Under the pieces are notes generated by a model. The model was not told where the DNA came from. It saw nothing but the letters and a program-made list of their open reading frames with translations, and made no database searches. The position numbers were made by a program, and so were the translations under genes. This document shows, piece after piece, positions 1 through 8,859 of a stretch of DNA of 44,428 bases (positions are counted from its first letter, which is position 1; every line of letters starts with the position of its first letter). The stretch lies in assembly GCF_004153195.1 (NCBI RefSeq), contig NZ_SEMC01000020.1, positions 1 through 44,428 of the forward strand, written 5' to 3'. This DNA is from Sporolactobacillus sp. THM19-2 (GTDB lineage: Bacteria; Bacillota; Bacilli; Bacillales; Sporolactobacillaceae).

Positions 1-1
1 T

Positions 2-136
2 CTTAAATGGACAGGGAAGCCGAAAGGCTTTGAAACAAATCCTATAGGAATCCAGGAGTCATTCCAGGTATCCGGATCCAACTGGAAATTCTCTTGGATT
101 GAGCTCTTACTACTAATATACGAGGAGGATAATGGC
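2..136 (+). other. Open frame entering from the left edge, possible end of a solute-binding protein gene
   Basis: Frame 2 is open from the window edge and runs without a stop codon straight into the permease start at 137. It reads KPKGFETNPIG and similar, which faintly recalls the C-terminal end of family 5 solute-binding proteins, the expected upstream partner of this transporter. The other two forward frames are closed early (TAA at 4, TAG at 57). Either a binding-protein gene loses its stop by a frameshift here, or the open frame is accidental. No start or stop is visible, so this is a weak call. Confidence 0.25.
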
Positions 137-1081
137 TTGAATGTGTATATAGCAAAACGGTTGCTTTCGATCGTCCCTGTTTTAATTATAGTGGCTGTAG
201 TTATTTTTACTCTGATTCATTTAACCGGAGATCCCGCATCGGTGATCTTGGGCCCAGAAGCGACGCCGGATGCGGTTCATCAGCTTCAACAAGAGCTGGG
301 CTTAGATCGTCCCTTATATCAACAGTTTATTATCTGGTTTTCTGATATTTTGCGCGGGAATTTTGGGGATTCGGTGTATTTGCAGCAGCCTGTCTTGCAT
401 GTGTTTGTTCAATATCTTGGACCAACATTGAATTTGAGTATCTTTGCTGAAATCATTGCACTAATCATTGCGATTCCTATGGGGATATTGACCTCCACCA
501 GGAAGGGTTCCAAAACTGATCAAGCGGTCATTGGGTTCTCGCTGTTTGGTATCTCGCTACCTAACTTTCTGCTAGGGATGTTTCTGATCCTATTGTTTTC
601 AGTGAACATGAAACTGTTCCCGGTTTCTGGCTATGTTCCCGTCTCTGTCGGGTTGTGGAATCACATTTACTCATTAATATTACCTGCTTTTGCATTAGGT
701 TTTATGCAGGCAGCCATCGTTACTCGGATGACCAGATCGTCAATGATTGATGTGTTAAGCACGGGATATATAAAAACAGCACGTTCCAAGGGGCTGAGCA
801 AAAAAAGCGTGATTTACAAACACGCCTTTCGAAATGCGTTACCAACTGTACTAGAAGTTGTTGGGCAGCAATTTTCAACGCTTATTGCCGGGGCAATTGT
901 CATAGAAACTGTGTTTAACATACCTGGATTAGGTCAATTAATGATTAATTCGATTCAACGAAGGGACTTTCCTTTGATTGAGGGTATCGTGTTAATTGTG
1001 GCAGTTTCCCATGTTATGATTAATCTCATTATTGATTTACTGTATGGAGTTATCGATCCAAGAGTAAGACTCAGTAAATAA
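137..1081 (+). CDS. Dipeptide/oligopeptide-type ABC transporter permease (DppB/OppB family)
   Basis: Inner-membrane permease of a peptide/nickel-class ABC importer, 314 residues, the usual length for this family. It starts with a basic N-terminus and a first membrane helix at about residues 8-28, then has several more hydrophobic segments. The conserved cytoplasmic EAA-type loop is visible as TARSKGLSKKSVIYKHAFRN, followed by the typical AGAIVIETVFNIPGLGQL stretch. The TTG start is chosen because a strong GAGGAGG lies at 122-128. It is followed 25 bases later by the second permease, then by two ATPases, so this is one operon. Substrate cannot be read from the permease. Because an amidase and ethanolamine genes follow, a nitrogen-rich amide or peptide-like compound is a reasonable inference. 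Confidence 0.9.
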   Translation: MNVYIAKRLLSIVPVLIIVAVVIFTLIHLTGDPASVILGPEATPDAVHQLQQELGLDRPLYQQFIIWFSDILRGNFGDSVYLQQPVLHVFVQYLGPTLNLSIFAEIIALIIAIPMGILTSTRKGSKTDQAVIGFSLFGISLPNFLLGMFLILLFSVNMKLFPVSGYVPVSVGLWNHIYSLILPAFALGFMQAAIVTRMTRSSMIDVLSTGYIKTARSKGLSKKSVIYKHAFRNALPTVLEVVGQQFSTLIAGAIVIETVFNIPGLGQLMINSIQRRDFPLIEGIVLIVAVSHVMINLIIDLLYGVIDPRVRLSK

Positions 1082-1106
1082 TAAATGAGAGGAGTGAACA
1101 GAGAGA

Positions 1107-2006
1107 GTGGAACGAATAACGGCAAGTGCCACGAAAATTATTAATGTCAAGCATCAATTGCAAAAAGAACGAAGGAGACTGTTCATCAGTCGTGTTTTAT
1201 CTAACCGATTGATTATCATTAGTGCGATAACCTTTATACTTTTGTTAGTCGTATCTTTACTGGCACCATTGATCGCTCCATATAGTCCGTTAACAATGCG
1301 TGTGCAGGATAGATTGCAGGCTCCAAGCATGGTGCATTTTTTTGGGACCGATAATTTTGGTAGAGATGTTTTTAGCCGGACAATTTATGGTACACGGATA
1401 TCAATGTTTGTTGGGTTTACAGTCACAATCATTTCTGCAGCTATCGGTACAGCTGTTGGCTTATACGCTTCCTATTATAAGGTATTGGATCATATACTGA
1501 TGAGAATTTGTGACGGGTTGATGTCTTTTCCAGCTATTTTATTGGCGATCATTATCGTCGCGGTATTCGGGCCAAGTACAAGAAATGTTATTGTAGCTTT
1601 AGTTATTGTATTTGTTCCATCCTTTGCTCGTATCGTCCGATCGGCCGCGCTAAGAATAAAGGAAAGAACTTATATCGAAGCAGAAAGGGCCATGGGGGCA
1701 AGTTCGGCAAGAATTATTTGGCTACATATCATGCCGAATGCTCTCTCGCCTCTCCTAGTTCAGACAACCTATATCTTCGCGATAACGATTATTACGGAAG
1801 CCATGTTGAGTTATTTGGGAGCCGGCGTTCCGGCACCAAATCCCAGTCTGGGAAATATTTTATACGACGGGAAAATAATAATTCTAAATGGATGGTGGAT
1901 GACTGTTTTTCCTGGTCTGATGGTCATTGTTATCGTATTAAGCGTGAATCTTTTTGGCGATGGGATTCGTGATTTGCTGGACCCCCATTCTAATAATTCA
2001 AAATGA
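1107..2006 (+). CDS. Dipeptide/oligopeptide-type ABC transporter permease (DppC/OppC family)
   Basis: Second permease of the importer, 299 residues. It has the DppC-type N-terminal cytoplasmic segment, a first membrane helix at about residues 34-57, the family motif GTDNFGRDVFSR in the periplasm-facing loop, and the EAA loop EAERAMGASSARIIWLHIMP near residues 195-215. The C-terminus ends with the common GDGIRDLLDP motif. A GTG start is used with a GAGAGGAG site upstream (1086-1093), spacing slightly long. It pairs with the permease at 137-1081 to form the transmembrane channel, and the ATPase genes follow after 12 bases. Family identity is firm, substrate unknown. Confidence 0.9.
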   Translation: MERITASATKIINVKHQLQKERRRLFISRVLSNRLIIISAITFILLLVVSLLAPLIAPYSPLTMRVQDRLQAPSMVHFFGTDNFGRDVFSRTIYGTRISMFVGFTVTIISAAIGTAVGLYASYYKVLDHILMRICDGLMSFPAILLAIIIVAVFGPSTRNVIVALVIVFVPSFARIVRSAALRIKERTYIEAERAMGASSARIIWLHIMPNALSPLLVQTTYIFAITIITEAMLSYLGAGVPAPNPSLGNILYDGKIIILNGWWMTVFPGLMVIVIVLSVNLFGDGIRDLLDPHSNNSK

Positions 2007-2018
2007 GGTTATAGATAT

Positions 2019-3023
2019 ATGGAATACAATCATTTGCTTGAGATAAAGAACTTAAAGGTTCACTTTTCTACGGAGCAAGGGAAAGTTGTAGCAGTTGATG
2101 GTGTATCATTCTATGTGGATTCCGGTGAAATACTTGGGATTGTTGGTGAATCAGGTTGCGGAAAGAGTGTCACTTCAGAATCTATTATGAGGCTGCATCC
2201 CGAAAAAACAACAAAATATGAGGGAGAAATTTTATACAAAGGCTCTAATTTGTTATCTTTGTCACTTGATGATATGAGGAAGATTAGAGGAGATAAAATT
2301 TCTATGATCTTTCAGGATCCCATGAGTTCACTAAATCCGGTTTATACCATTGGAAATCAAATTGCAGAATCAGTGAGGCTTCATCTGAAAGTTTCACGCA
2401 AGGATGCGTGGGATAAAGCCGTACAATTACTAAAGTTCTCGGGTATCCCAAGCCCTGAAAAAAGGATTCATGAATACCCTCATGAATTATCGGGCGGAAT
2501 GAGACAGAGGGTAATGATTGCATTGGCAATAGCTTGTGATCCAGAGCTGCTGATTGCTGATGAACCAACAACAGCCCTTGATGTAACGACGCAGGCGCAA
2601 ATTCTAGATTTAATCCTTAATCTAAAAAATGAATTTAAGATGGGCACAATTTTTATTACCCATGATTTAGGTGTGGTAGCTGAAGTATGCACACGGGTTG
2701 TTGTCATGTATTTAGGACAGGTTATTGAAGAAGCCGATGTACACCAACTATTTGATTCGCCGTTGCATCCTTATACCATAGGATTAATCCAGTCCATACC
2801 TCAGATAGATGGAGACCGGACGAAAAAATTACACACCATATCTGGGAAAGTGCCCTCTCTCCACCATATACCTAAGGGGTGTCGTTTTGCACCCCGCTGC
2901 CCTTACGCCGATGATCTCTGCCGCACCAAGGAACCAGATTTAGTCTCCTACACTGAAAATCATAAGGTTAAGTGTTGGCATTATGAAAAAATAAAAGGTA
3001 AGGAGACTATTTCATATGGCTGA
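2019..3023 (+). CDS. Peptide-type ABC transporter ATP-binding protein (DppD/OppD family)
   Basis: ATPase subunit of the importer, 334 residues. Walker A is GESGCGKS at about residues 43-50, the signature is ELSGGMRQR, and Walker B is LLIADEPTTALD. The C-terminal oligopeptide-transporter extension is present with the usual cysteine pattern (CRFAPRCPYADDLC and a later CW), which in DppD/OppD relatives is the region after the nucleotide-binding domain. It overlaps the next ATPase gene by 8 bases, implying translational coupling and a heterodimeric ATPase pair. No unusual residues were noted. Confidence 0.92.
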   Translation: MEYNHLLEIKNLKVHFSTEQGKVVAVDGVSFYVDSGEILGIVGESGCGKSVTSESIMRLHPEKTTKYEGEILYKGSNLLSLSLDDMRKIRGDKISMIFQDPMSSLNPVYTIGNQIAESVRLHLKVSRKDAWDKAVQLLKFSGIPSPEKRIHEYPHELSGGMRQRVMIALAIACDPELLIADEPTTALDVTTQAQILDLILNLKNEFKMGTIFITHDLGVVAEVCTRVVVMYLGQVIEEADVHQLFDSPLHPYTIGLIQSIPQIDGDRTKKLHTISGKVPSLHHIPKGCRFAPRCPYADDLCRTKEPDLVSYTENHKVKCWHYEKIKGKETISYG

Positions 3024-3993
3024 TGTTATGAGACACCCCTTTTTAAAAGTTGAGAACTTGTCTAAAGAGTTTTCTACCCATAAAAAGATTGGACGGGTTC
3101 ATAAATTTGTTAAAGCTGTAAATAATGTCTCTTTTGAACTTCATGAAGGAGAAACGTACGGCCTTGTCGGTGAGTCCGGATGTGGAAAAAGCACGACGGG
3201 CAGAAGTATACTAAGACTTATTGAGCCGACATCAGGAAAGTGTCAATATAAGGGACAAGATATTGTTCAATTGAACAAAAAACAAATGTTTTCAATTAGA
3301 AAGGATTTGCAAATGGTCTTTCAGGATCCTTATTCTTCACTTAATCCTAAAAAAAGGATTGGGAGTATTCTGGAAGAGCCTATGAAGATTCATAAAATTT
3401 ACAAGACACATGGTGAAAGAACCGAAAAAGTGATGGATCTACTGAACAGGGTAGGATTGCAGATGGATCACTTTTACAGGTTCCCCCACGAGTTCTCAGG
3501 AGGACAAAGGCAAAGGATCGGGATTGCCAGAGCTTTATCTGTCAATCCAAAATTAATTGTCTGCGATGAGCCGGTATCGGCACTGGATGTGTCCATCCAA
3601 TCGCAGATCCTTAATCTAATGGAAGATATTCAAGAAGAAACTAATGTAACATATTTGTTTATTGCTCATGACCTAAGTGTCGTAAGGCATATTTCTGATC
3701 GTATTGGGGTGATGTATCTTGGACGTTTGGTAGAGGAAGCGAAAACTGATTCCTTGTTTTCCGAACCCATGCATCCGTATACCCAGGCACTTTTGTCTGC
3801 GATTCCAGTAGCAAATCCGAATAGGAAACGCGAGCGCATTCATCTGACTGGCGAAATTCCGTCTCCTATGAATCTTCCGAATGGATGTGCTTTCCATACG
3901 CGGTGTCCATTTGCAAAAGAAATATGTAAGGTTCAAGTTCCCACTATAAAAAAGATGGGTGAAGATCATAAGGTGGCATGTCACCTTTATTAA
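3016..3993 (+). CDS. Peptide-type ABC transporter ATP-binding protein (DppF/OppF family)
   Basis: Second ATPase of the importer, 325 residues. Walker A GESGCGKST, signature FSGGQRQRIGIARAL and Walker B LIVCDEPVSALD are intact. The C-terminal extension carries CAFHTRCPFAKEIC and a final cysteine, as in OppF/DppF. Its start overlaps the end of the DppD-like gene by 8 bases, and the ribosome site AAGGAG lies at the end of that gene (2998-3003). It completes a B-C-D-F importer. The solute-binding protein, if present, should be just left of the window. Confidence 0.92.
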   Translation: MADVMRHPFLKVENLSKEFSTHKKIGRVHKFVKAVNNVSFELHEGETYGLVGESGCGKSTTGRSILRLIEPTSGKCQYKGQDIVQLNKKQMFSIRKDLQMVFQDPYSSLNPKKRIGSILEEPMKIHKIYKTHGERTEKVMDLLNRVGLQMDHFYRFPHEFSGGQRQRIGIARALSVNPKLIVCDEPVSALDVSIQSQILNLMEDIQEETNVTYLFIAHDLSVVRHISDRIGVMYLGRLVEEAKTDSLFSEPMHPYTQALLSAIPVANPNRKRERIHLTGEIPSPMNLPNGCAFHTRCPFAKEICKVQVPTIKKMGEDHKVACHLY

Positions 3994-4069
3994 GATCTTA
4001 ATGCCCAGTTGCTTAGTCAATCAATAGGTCAAAACAATTCTCAGTTATAATTCCAAAGGAGGACTTGTG

Positions 4070-4879
4070 ATGAAAATAGCTTTAGCACAATTATCCAGTA
4101 CGATTGATAAGAAGAAAAATCTAGAAAAGGCGTTAGCTTTTATTGAAAGTGCAAAGAAACAAGGCGCTGATTTCGTTATCTTTCCGGAAATATACATGGC
4201 ACTTGCCATTCCAGGTGCTCAGATCACGGCGATAGATGCTGCTGAGCCGCTGGACGGTCCATTTGTATCGGAACTATGTAAAGCTGCAAAGAAGAACGGG
4301 ATTTATGTAGTATGCGGTATTATAGAAACCAAAATTGATGATCATGAACGTCCATATAATACGGCTATTATGATTAACCGTGAAGGGGCAATCATTCGAA
4401 CTTATCATAAAACCCATCTTTATGATGTTTTTGATTATAAAGAATCAGATGAGTTTGTCCCAGGTGAGGCACCCTCCCAGATTGTTGAAACAGAGTTCGG
4501 AAATATTGGGTTGATGATTTGCCACGAGTTGAAATATCCTGAAGTTCCAAGATTGTTAGCTCTGCAAAGAGCTGATGTCGTGTTTATGCTCTCAGCCTGG
4601 GTAGCAGGGCCTATGAAAGAGGAACAGTTAAAGACATTACTTTCTGCAAGGGCCATTGAAAACAGAATGTATTTCTGTGTTGCTGATCAAACGCAAAATA
4701 TCTTTATAGGAAGAAGCATGGTTGTTGATCCTTTGGGGGTAGTGACGGCAAGTGCAGGGGATGAAGAAAGATTAGTTATTTCCGATATTGATTTAGATTA
4801 TATGAAGGAACTGAGAACAAAGTTTCCAAATTTCTCAAATAGAAGACCTGGATTATATAAGGGGCTAAGCGAAGCTTGA
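4070..4879 (+). CDS. Carbon-nitrogen hydrolase (nitrilase superfamily amidase)
   Basis: Cytoplasmic C-N bond hydrolase of 269 residues, a normal length for single-domain members such as omega-amidases and N-carbamoyl or aliphatic amidases. The catalytic triad is visible: Glu in FPEIYMA (about residue 40), Lys in YHKTHLYD (about 114) and Cys in MICHELKYPEVPR (about 151). The ATG at 4070 is preferred over a GTG three bases earlier because AAAGGAGG at 4055-4062 gives a 7-base spacing. It lies 76 bases after the transporter ATPase gene and 244 bases before eutA, so it probably processes the imported compound. Members of this family hydrolyse amides, nitriles or carbamoyl compounds. An amide that releases ethanolamine would link both neighbours, but that is inference. 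Confidence 0.85.
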   Translation: MKIALAQLSSTIDKKKNLEKALAFIESAKKQGADFVIFPEIYMALAIPGAQITAIDAAEPLDGPFVSELCKAAKKNGIYVVCGIIETKIDDHERPYNTAIMINREGAIIRTYHKTHLYDVFDYKESDEFVPGEAPSQIVETEFGNIGLMICHELKYPEVPRLLALQRADVVFMLSAWVAGPMKEEQLKTLLSARAIENRMYFCVADQTQNIFIGRSMVVDPLGVVTASAGDEERLVISDIDLDYMKELRTKFPNFSNRRPGLYKGLSEA

Positions 4880-5123
4880 TATATTTCAAAATACATGATA
4901 ATTGGTAATTATAGGAGTTTCTGGAATATTTATACCCATTAAAAGATCATATTTCTGTATCGTTGCCTACTAAAATACTTGGTTTCGAATAATAATACAA
5001 TGAGTGTACGTTATACGTTAAAGTTAAAACAGGTTCATTATACGCCATGATACAGCCTTTAACCTGATCGATTGGATACTGACATAATAGTAAATTATTT
5101 ATGGATTATATTGGAGCTTACTT

Positions 5124-6533
5124 ATGAAGAGCAAAATCATCAGTGTAGGAATTGATATTGGGACAACGACCACACAAGTCATATTTAGTGAATTTACTAT
5201 ACAGAATACTGCAAGCGATTTTCACTTACCCAAAGTTAAAATCACTGAGAAAAACATTATATATAAAAGCGCCATATATTTTACCCCACTAATATCCAGA
5301 GAAAAAATAGATCTCTCAGGGTTAAAAGGGCTGATCAGTCAGGAGTATAAAAGAGCAGGAATACGCAAGGACAATATTTCTACAGGCGCAATTATAATAA
5401 CCGGAGAAACGGCAAGAAAGGAAAATGCTGAAAAAGTTCTTAATGCCCTTTCTGATTTTGCAGGAGACTTTGTCGTGGCGACTGCAGGAGCTGATCTCGA
5501 AGCTATACTCGCAGGCTTTGGATCGGGAGCTGCAGAAATGTCAAAGAACCACTCAAAGAAAGTTGTGAACTTGGATATTGGAGGCGGTACGACAAACACG
5601 TCTGTATTTTTTGAAGGGGAAATAGTGGATTCATATGCACTCGATATTGGAGGAAGGCTGATAAGATTTAATAAAGAAAACAAAATTATTTATATATCTG
5701 ACAAGATAAAAACAATAATAGACAGTTTAAAATTGAATCTTCATATTGGAGCAAGACCAAGTTTTGAGGACTTGAATAAGCTGACCGATAAATTTGCCCA
5801 AATTATTCTAAAGGTTGCAAACAACAAAGAATTATCCGATGAAGAAAAAGATCTGTTCATTCAACACAGAAATAAGGATGTTAGAACAGAGATAACAATG
5901 TTTTCTGGTGGTGTGTCGGAGTTCATTTATCACAACGCCGAGATAAATACATTAGAAGATACCACGAAATTTGGAGATATCGGTCCACTTCTAGGCTACT
6001 CCATAAGGAAAGTTTTAGAAAAAGACAGGAAAATTTTTTTGGAACCTAAGGAGAAAATAAGAGCTACTGTCATGGGAGCGGGGATCCATTCGATAAAGCT
6101 GAGTGGAAGCACAATTATCTTTGACGAGGAGATATTGCCCATAAAAAATATTCCCATCTTAAAAGTCTTCAGCAATGATGATAGGGACCTTGTATACCTT
6201 TATAAAAATATTTGTAGCAAAATGGACTTATATCCAGACGAGTATGTTGCCGTTGCCTTTAAAGGTCCAAAGGCCCCTAAGTATTTACAAATAAAAAAAA
6301 TGGCGGAGTCAATTGTTAAAGCCTTTGAATATCGTAATCATCCAATCATTGTCGTTATAGAAAACGATTTTGCTAAAGCTTTAGGACAAACGATTAAAAA
6401 TATCGTTAGAGATTCCAGAAAAGTAATCAGTATTGACAATATAGAAGTAGATACCGGTGACTACATTGATATAGGAAAACCGATAGCTAATACAGTCCCT
6501 GTCGTTATAAAAACCTTAATTTTTAAGAATTAA
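5124..6533 (+). CDS. eutA: Ethanolamine ammonia-lyase reactivating factor EutA
   Basis: ATP-dependent chaperone-like factor, 469 residues, that releases damaged cobalamin from ethanolamine ammonia-lyase so fresh adenosylcobalamin can bind. The actin/Hsp70-type phosphate loop is seen as GIDIGTTTTQV near the N-terminus, with a second NLDIGGGTTNTSVF motif at about residues 150-163 and a later MFSGGVSEFIY segment, all EutA hallmarks. It directly precedes eutB and eutC, the order seen in other eut clusters. GC is very low (a sampled 60-base line at 5701 has 16 G/C), lower than in the B12 genes to the right. The ATG at 5124 has only a weak upstream ribosome site (TTGGAGC at 5110-5116). Confidence 0.93.
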   Translation: MKSKIISVGIDIGTTTTQVIFSEFTIQNTASDFHLPKVKITEKNIIYKSAIYFTPLISREKIDLSGLKGLISQEYKRAGIRKDNISTGAIIITGETARKENAEKVLNALSDFAGDFVVATAGADLEAILAGFGSGAAEMSKNHSKKVVNLDIGGGTTNTSVFFEGEIVDSYALDIGGRLIRFNKENKIIYISDKIKTIIDSLKLNLHIGARPSFEDLNKLTDKFAQIILKVANNKELSDEEKDLFIQHRNKDVRTEITMFSGGVSEFIYHNAEINTLEDTTKFGDIGPLLGYSIRKVLEKDRKIFLEPKEKIRATVMGAGIHSIKLSGSTIIFDEEILPIKNIPILKVFSNDDRDLVYLYKNICSKMDLYPDEYVAVAFKGPKAPKYLQIKKMAESIVKAFEYRNHPIIVVIENDFAKALGQTIKNIVRDSRKVISIDNIEVDTGDYIDIGKPIANTVPVVIKTLIFKN

Positions 6534-6563
6534 TTCGTTAGCAATGAGAGCAGGTGATTTCAT

Positions 6564-7922
6564 TTGATTTTGAAGATGAAACTCTTTGGGAAAATCTATT
6601 CCTTTAAAGATATAAAAGATGTACTGGCTAAGGCAAATGAAGAAAAGTCTGGTGACGAACTGGCGGGGATTATGGCCAGAAGTTCAGCGGAAAGAGTTGC
6701 CGCAAAGGTTGTATTATCCGAGATAACGCTTGAAGAGCTGAGAAATCATCCAGTTGTCCCATATGAGAAAGATGAAGTAACCAGATTAATACAGGATGCA
6801 GTGGATGAGATTACTTATAAGCAAATCAAATCTCTAACTGTTGGAGAACTAAGAGAGTTTATTTTAAAGTCGGATGAGAATGGTATAAAGGGCATACGGG
6901 ATGGTTTAACATCTGAAATGATCGCGGCCGTGACAAAACTTATGAGTAATATGGACTTGGTTTATGCAGCTCAAAAAGTAAAGAACACCGCGACTTGCAA
7001 TACGACTATAGGTAGAAAAGGAACTTTTTCGGCAAGACTTCAGCCCAATAATGCTAAAGACGATATAGATGGAATTATGGCATCCGTCATGGAAGGTATT
7101 AGTTATGGTGTCGGTGATGCCGTCGTTGGACTAAATCCCGTGGGGGACAACATCAATGGGGTTTCACTGATCCTTAATAAATTTAAAGAATTTGAGGGAA
7201 AGTGGAACATACCAACACAAAACTGCGTACTTGCCCATGTATCAACCCAGATGGAAGCTTTAAAACGAGGGGCACCTGTAGACCTCATGTTTCAAAGTAT
7301 TGCCGGATCTGAGAAATCAAACAGAGCTTTTGGTATAGATGTGGCGCTTTTAGACGAGGCGTACGCACTTATGCAAGAGAAAAAAAGTTGCAGCGGAAAT
7401 AATTTTATGTATTTTGAAACAGGTCAGGGATCTGAATTATCATCAGATGGGCATCATGGATCAGATCAGGTGACTATGGAAGCAAGATGTTATGGCCTGG
7501 CCAAAAGATACCATCCCTTTTTAGTCAATACAGTTGTTGGCTTTATTGGACCGGAATATTTATATAATGGAAAACAGACGATTAGAGCCGGACTTGAAGA
7601 CCATTTCATGGCTAAACTTACAGGATTGTCCATGGGTGTTGATTGCTGTCATACGAATCATATGGCTTCAGACCAAAATGATTCGGAAAATCTAGAAATG
7701 TTACTTGCAGAAGCCGACTGCAATTATATAATGGGTTTGCCCGTAGCAGATGATGTCATGTTAATGAATCAGACAACCAGTTTTCATGACATTGCGACAA
7801 TTAGAGAAATGACAAACAAAAGACCCATAAAAGAATTTGAAGAAAGCATGGAAAATCTGGGTATAATGGAAAATGGAAAACTTACCGAAAAAGCCGGAGA
7901 TCCGTCCATATTTATGGTCTAG
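6564..7922 (+). CDS. eutB: Ethanolamine ammonia-lyase large (heavy) subunit EutB
   Basis: Catalytic alpha subunit, 452 residues, of the adenosylcobalamin enzyme that converts ethanolamine to acetaldehyde and ammonia. It matches the family along its whole length, for example TTIGRKGTFSARLQPN, CVLAHVSTQMEALKRGAP, YFETGQGSELSSDG and NTVVGFIGPEYLYNGKQTIR. The TTG start at 6564 is kept because the N-terminus MILKMKLFGKIYSFKD aligns with the family start, and a GAGAGCAGGTG site lies just upstream. It sits 30 bases after eutA and 12 bases before eutC. No shell-targeting extension or microcompartment genes are visible, so the enzyme probably works free in the cytoplasm. Confidence 0.97.
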   Translation: MILKMKLFGKIYSFKDIKDVLAKANEEKSGDELAGIMARSSAERVAAKVVLSEITLEELRNHPVVPYEKDEVTRLIQDAVDEITYKQIKSLTVGELREFILKSDENGIKGIRDGLTSEMIAAVTKLMSNMDLVYAAQKVKNTATCNTTIGRKGTFSARLQPNNAKDDIDGIMASVMEGISYGVGDAVVGLNPVGDNINGVSLILNKFKEFEGKWNIPTQNCVLAHVSTQMEALKRGAPVDLMFQSIAGSEKSNRAFGIDVALLDEAYALMQEKKSCSGNNFMYFETGQGSELSSDGHHGSDQVTMEARCYGLAKRYHPFLVNTVVGFIGPEYLYNGKQTIRAGLEDHFMAKLTGLSMGVDCCHTNHMASDQNDSENLEMLLAEADCNYIMGLPVADDVMLMNQTTSFHDIATIREMTNKRPIKEFEESMENLGIMENGKLTEKAGDPSIFMV

Positions 7923-7934
7923 GAGTGAAATATA

Positions 7935-8705
7935 GTGCCCGAGCAATTGATTAGAGATATTTCTTCTGCTGATTACACTTCCAGAGTGACGATAACCAAT
8001 CCGGCGAACATGGAAGCGTGTATAAAATTGAAACAATCTACTAATGCAAGAATATGTGTTGGTAGAGCGGGGACAAGGTATAGAACTGAAACCTTGCTTA
8101 AATTCTTGGTAGATCATGCAGCCGCCAATGATTCTGTTTGGTCGAATGTAGATGAAAATATTATAGACAGGTTAGGCTTTTTAAAAGTAAAAACACTAGT
8201 AAAAGATAAAGAGGAATATATTAAAAGGCCAGATTTAGGTAGAAGGTTCTCAAGGGAAACGATGGAGGAAATAAAAGAAAAGTGTATATCTGATCCTGAT
8301 GTTCAAATCATAGCGGCCGATGGGCTCAGTGCATTTGCCATCGATGCAAATATAGAGGATATCTATTCAGTCATTTCGGATGGGGTTCAGGCAAAAGGAT
8401 ACAAAATAGGCACGCCAATATTTGTTAAATATGGCCGGGTAGCCACAATGGACATGATCAGTGAGGCGCTAAATGCCAAAATAACCGTGAACTTAATAGG
8501 GGAGAGGCCGGGGCTTGTCACTAATGAAAGTATGAGTGCCTATATGGCCTATGAGTCCAGTACTTCAAAACCGGAGTCACAGAGGACGGTGATTTCTAAC
8601 ATCTATAATGATGGGACGCCGAACGTAGAAGCCGGTGCGCAGATCGTGTACTTAATCGAATTGATGATGAAAGAAAAGAAGAGCGGAATTGATTTAAAGC
8701 TATAG
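7935..8705 (+). CDS. eutC: Ethanolamine ammonia-lyase small (light) subunit EutC
   Basis: Beta subunit, 256 residues, that completes the B12-binding interface with EutB. The motifs ARICVGRAGTRYRTETLLKF and DHAAANDSVW, then ADGLSAFAID and GERPGLVTNESMSAYM, are characteristic. It is about 40 residues shorter than the E. coli protein, and the difference is at the N-terminus, as in several Gram-positive forms. A GTG start with TAGGAGTG at 7920-7927 fits. It closes the eut block; the next gene starts 155 bases downstream and supplies the adenosylated cofactor. Confidence 0.95.
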   Translation: MPEQLIRDISSADYTSRVTITNPANMEACIKLKQSTNARICVGRAGTRYRTETLLKFLVDHAAANDSVWSNVDENIIDRLGFLKVKTLVKDKEEYIKRPDLGRRFSRETMEEIKEKCISDPDVQIIAADGLSAFAIDANIEDIYSVISDGVQAKGYKIGTPIFVKYGRVATMDMISEALNAKITVNLIGERPGLVTNESMSAYMAYESSTSKPESQRTVISNIYNDGTPNVEAGAQIVYLIELMMKEKKSGIDLKL

Positions 8706-8859
8706 AAATTAAAGAGCGTTATTGATGATATAGACTTTATATGTAAATTATGGAAATTGGAATTGATTTATTAAATCATCTATTAAGTGAAAATATATTT
8801 CATGAGATGCTGGAATTTTTTGAAACTAGCATGGGTAGGATATGGGAGGGGGAACCCTT

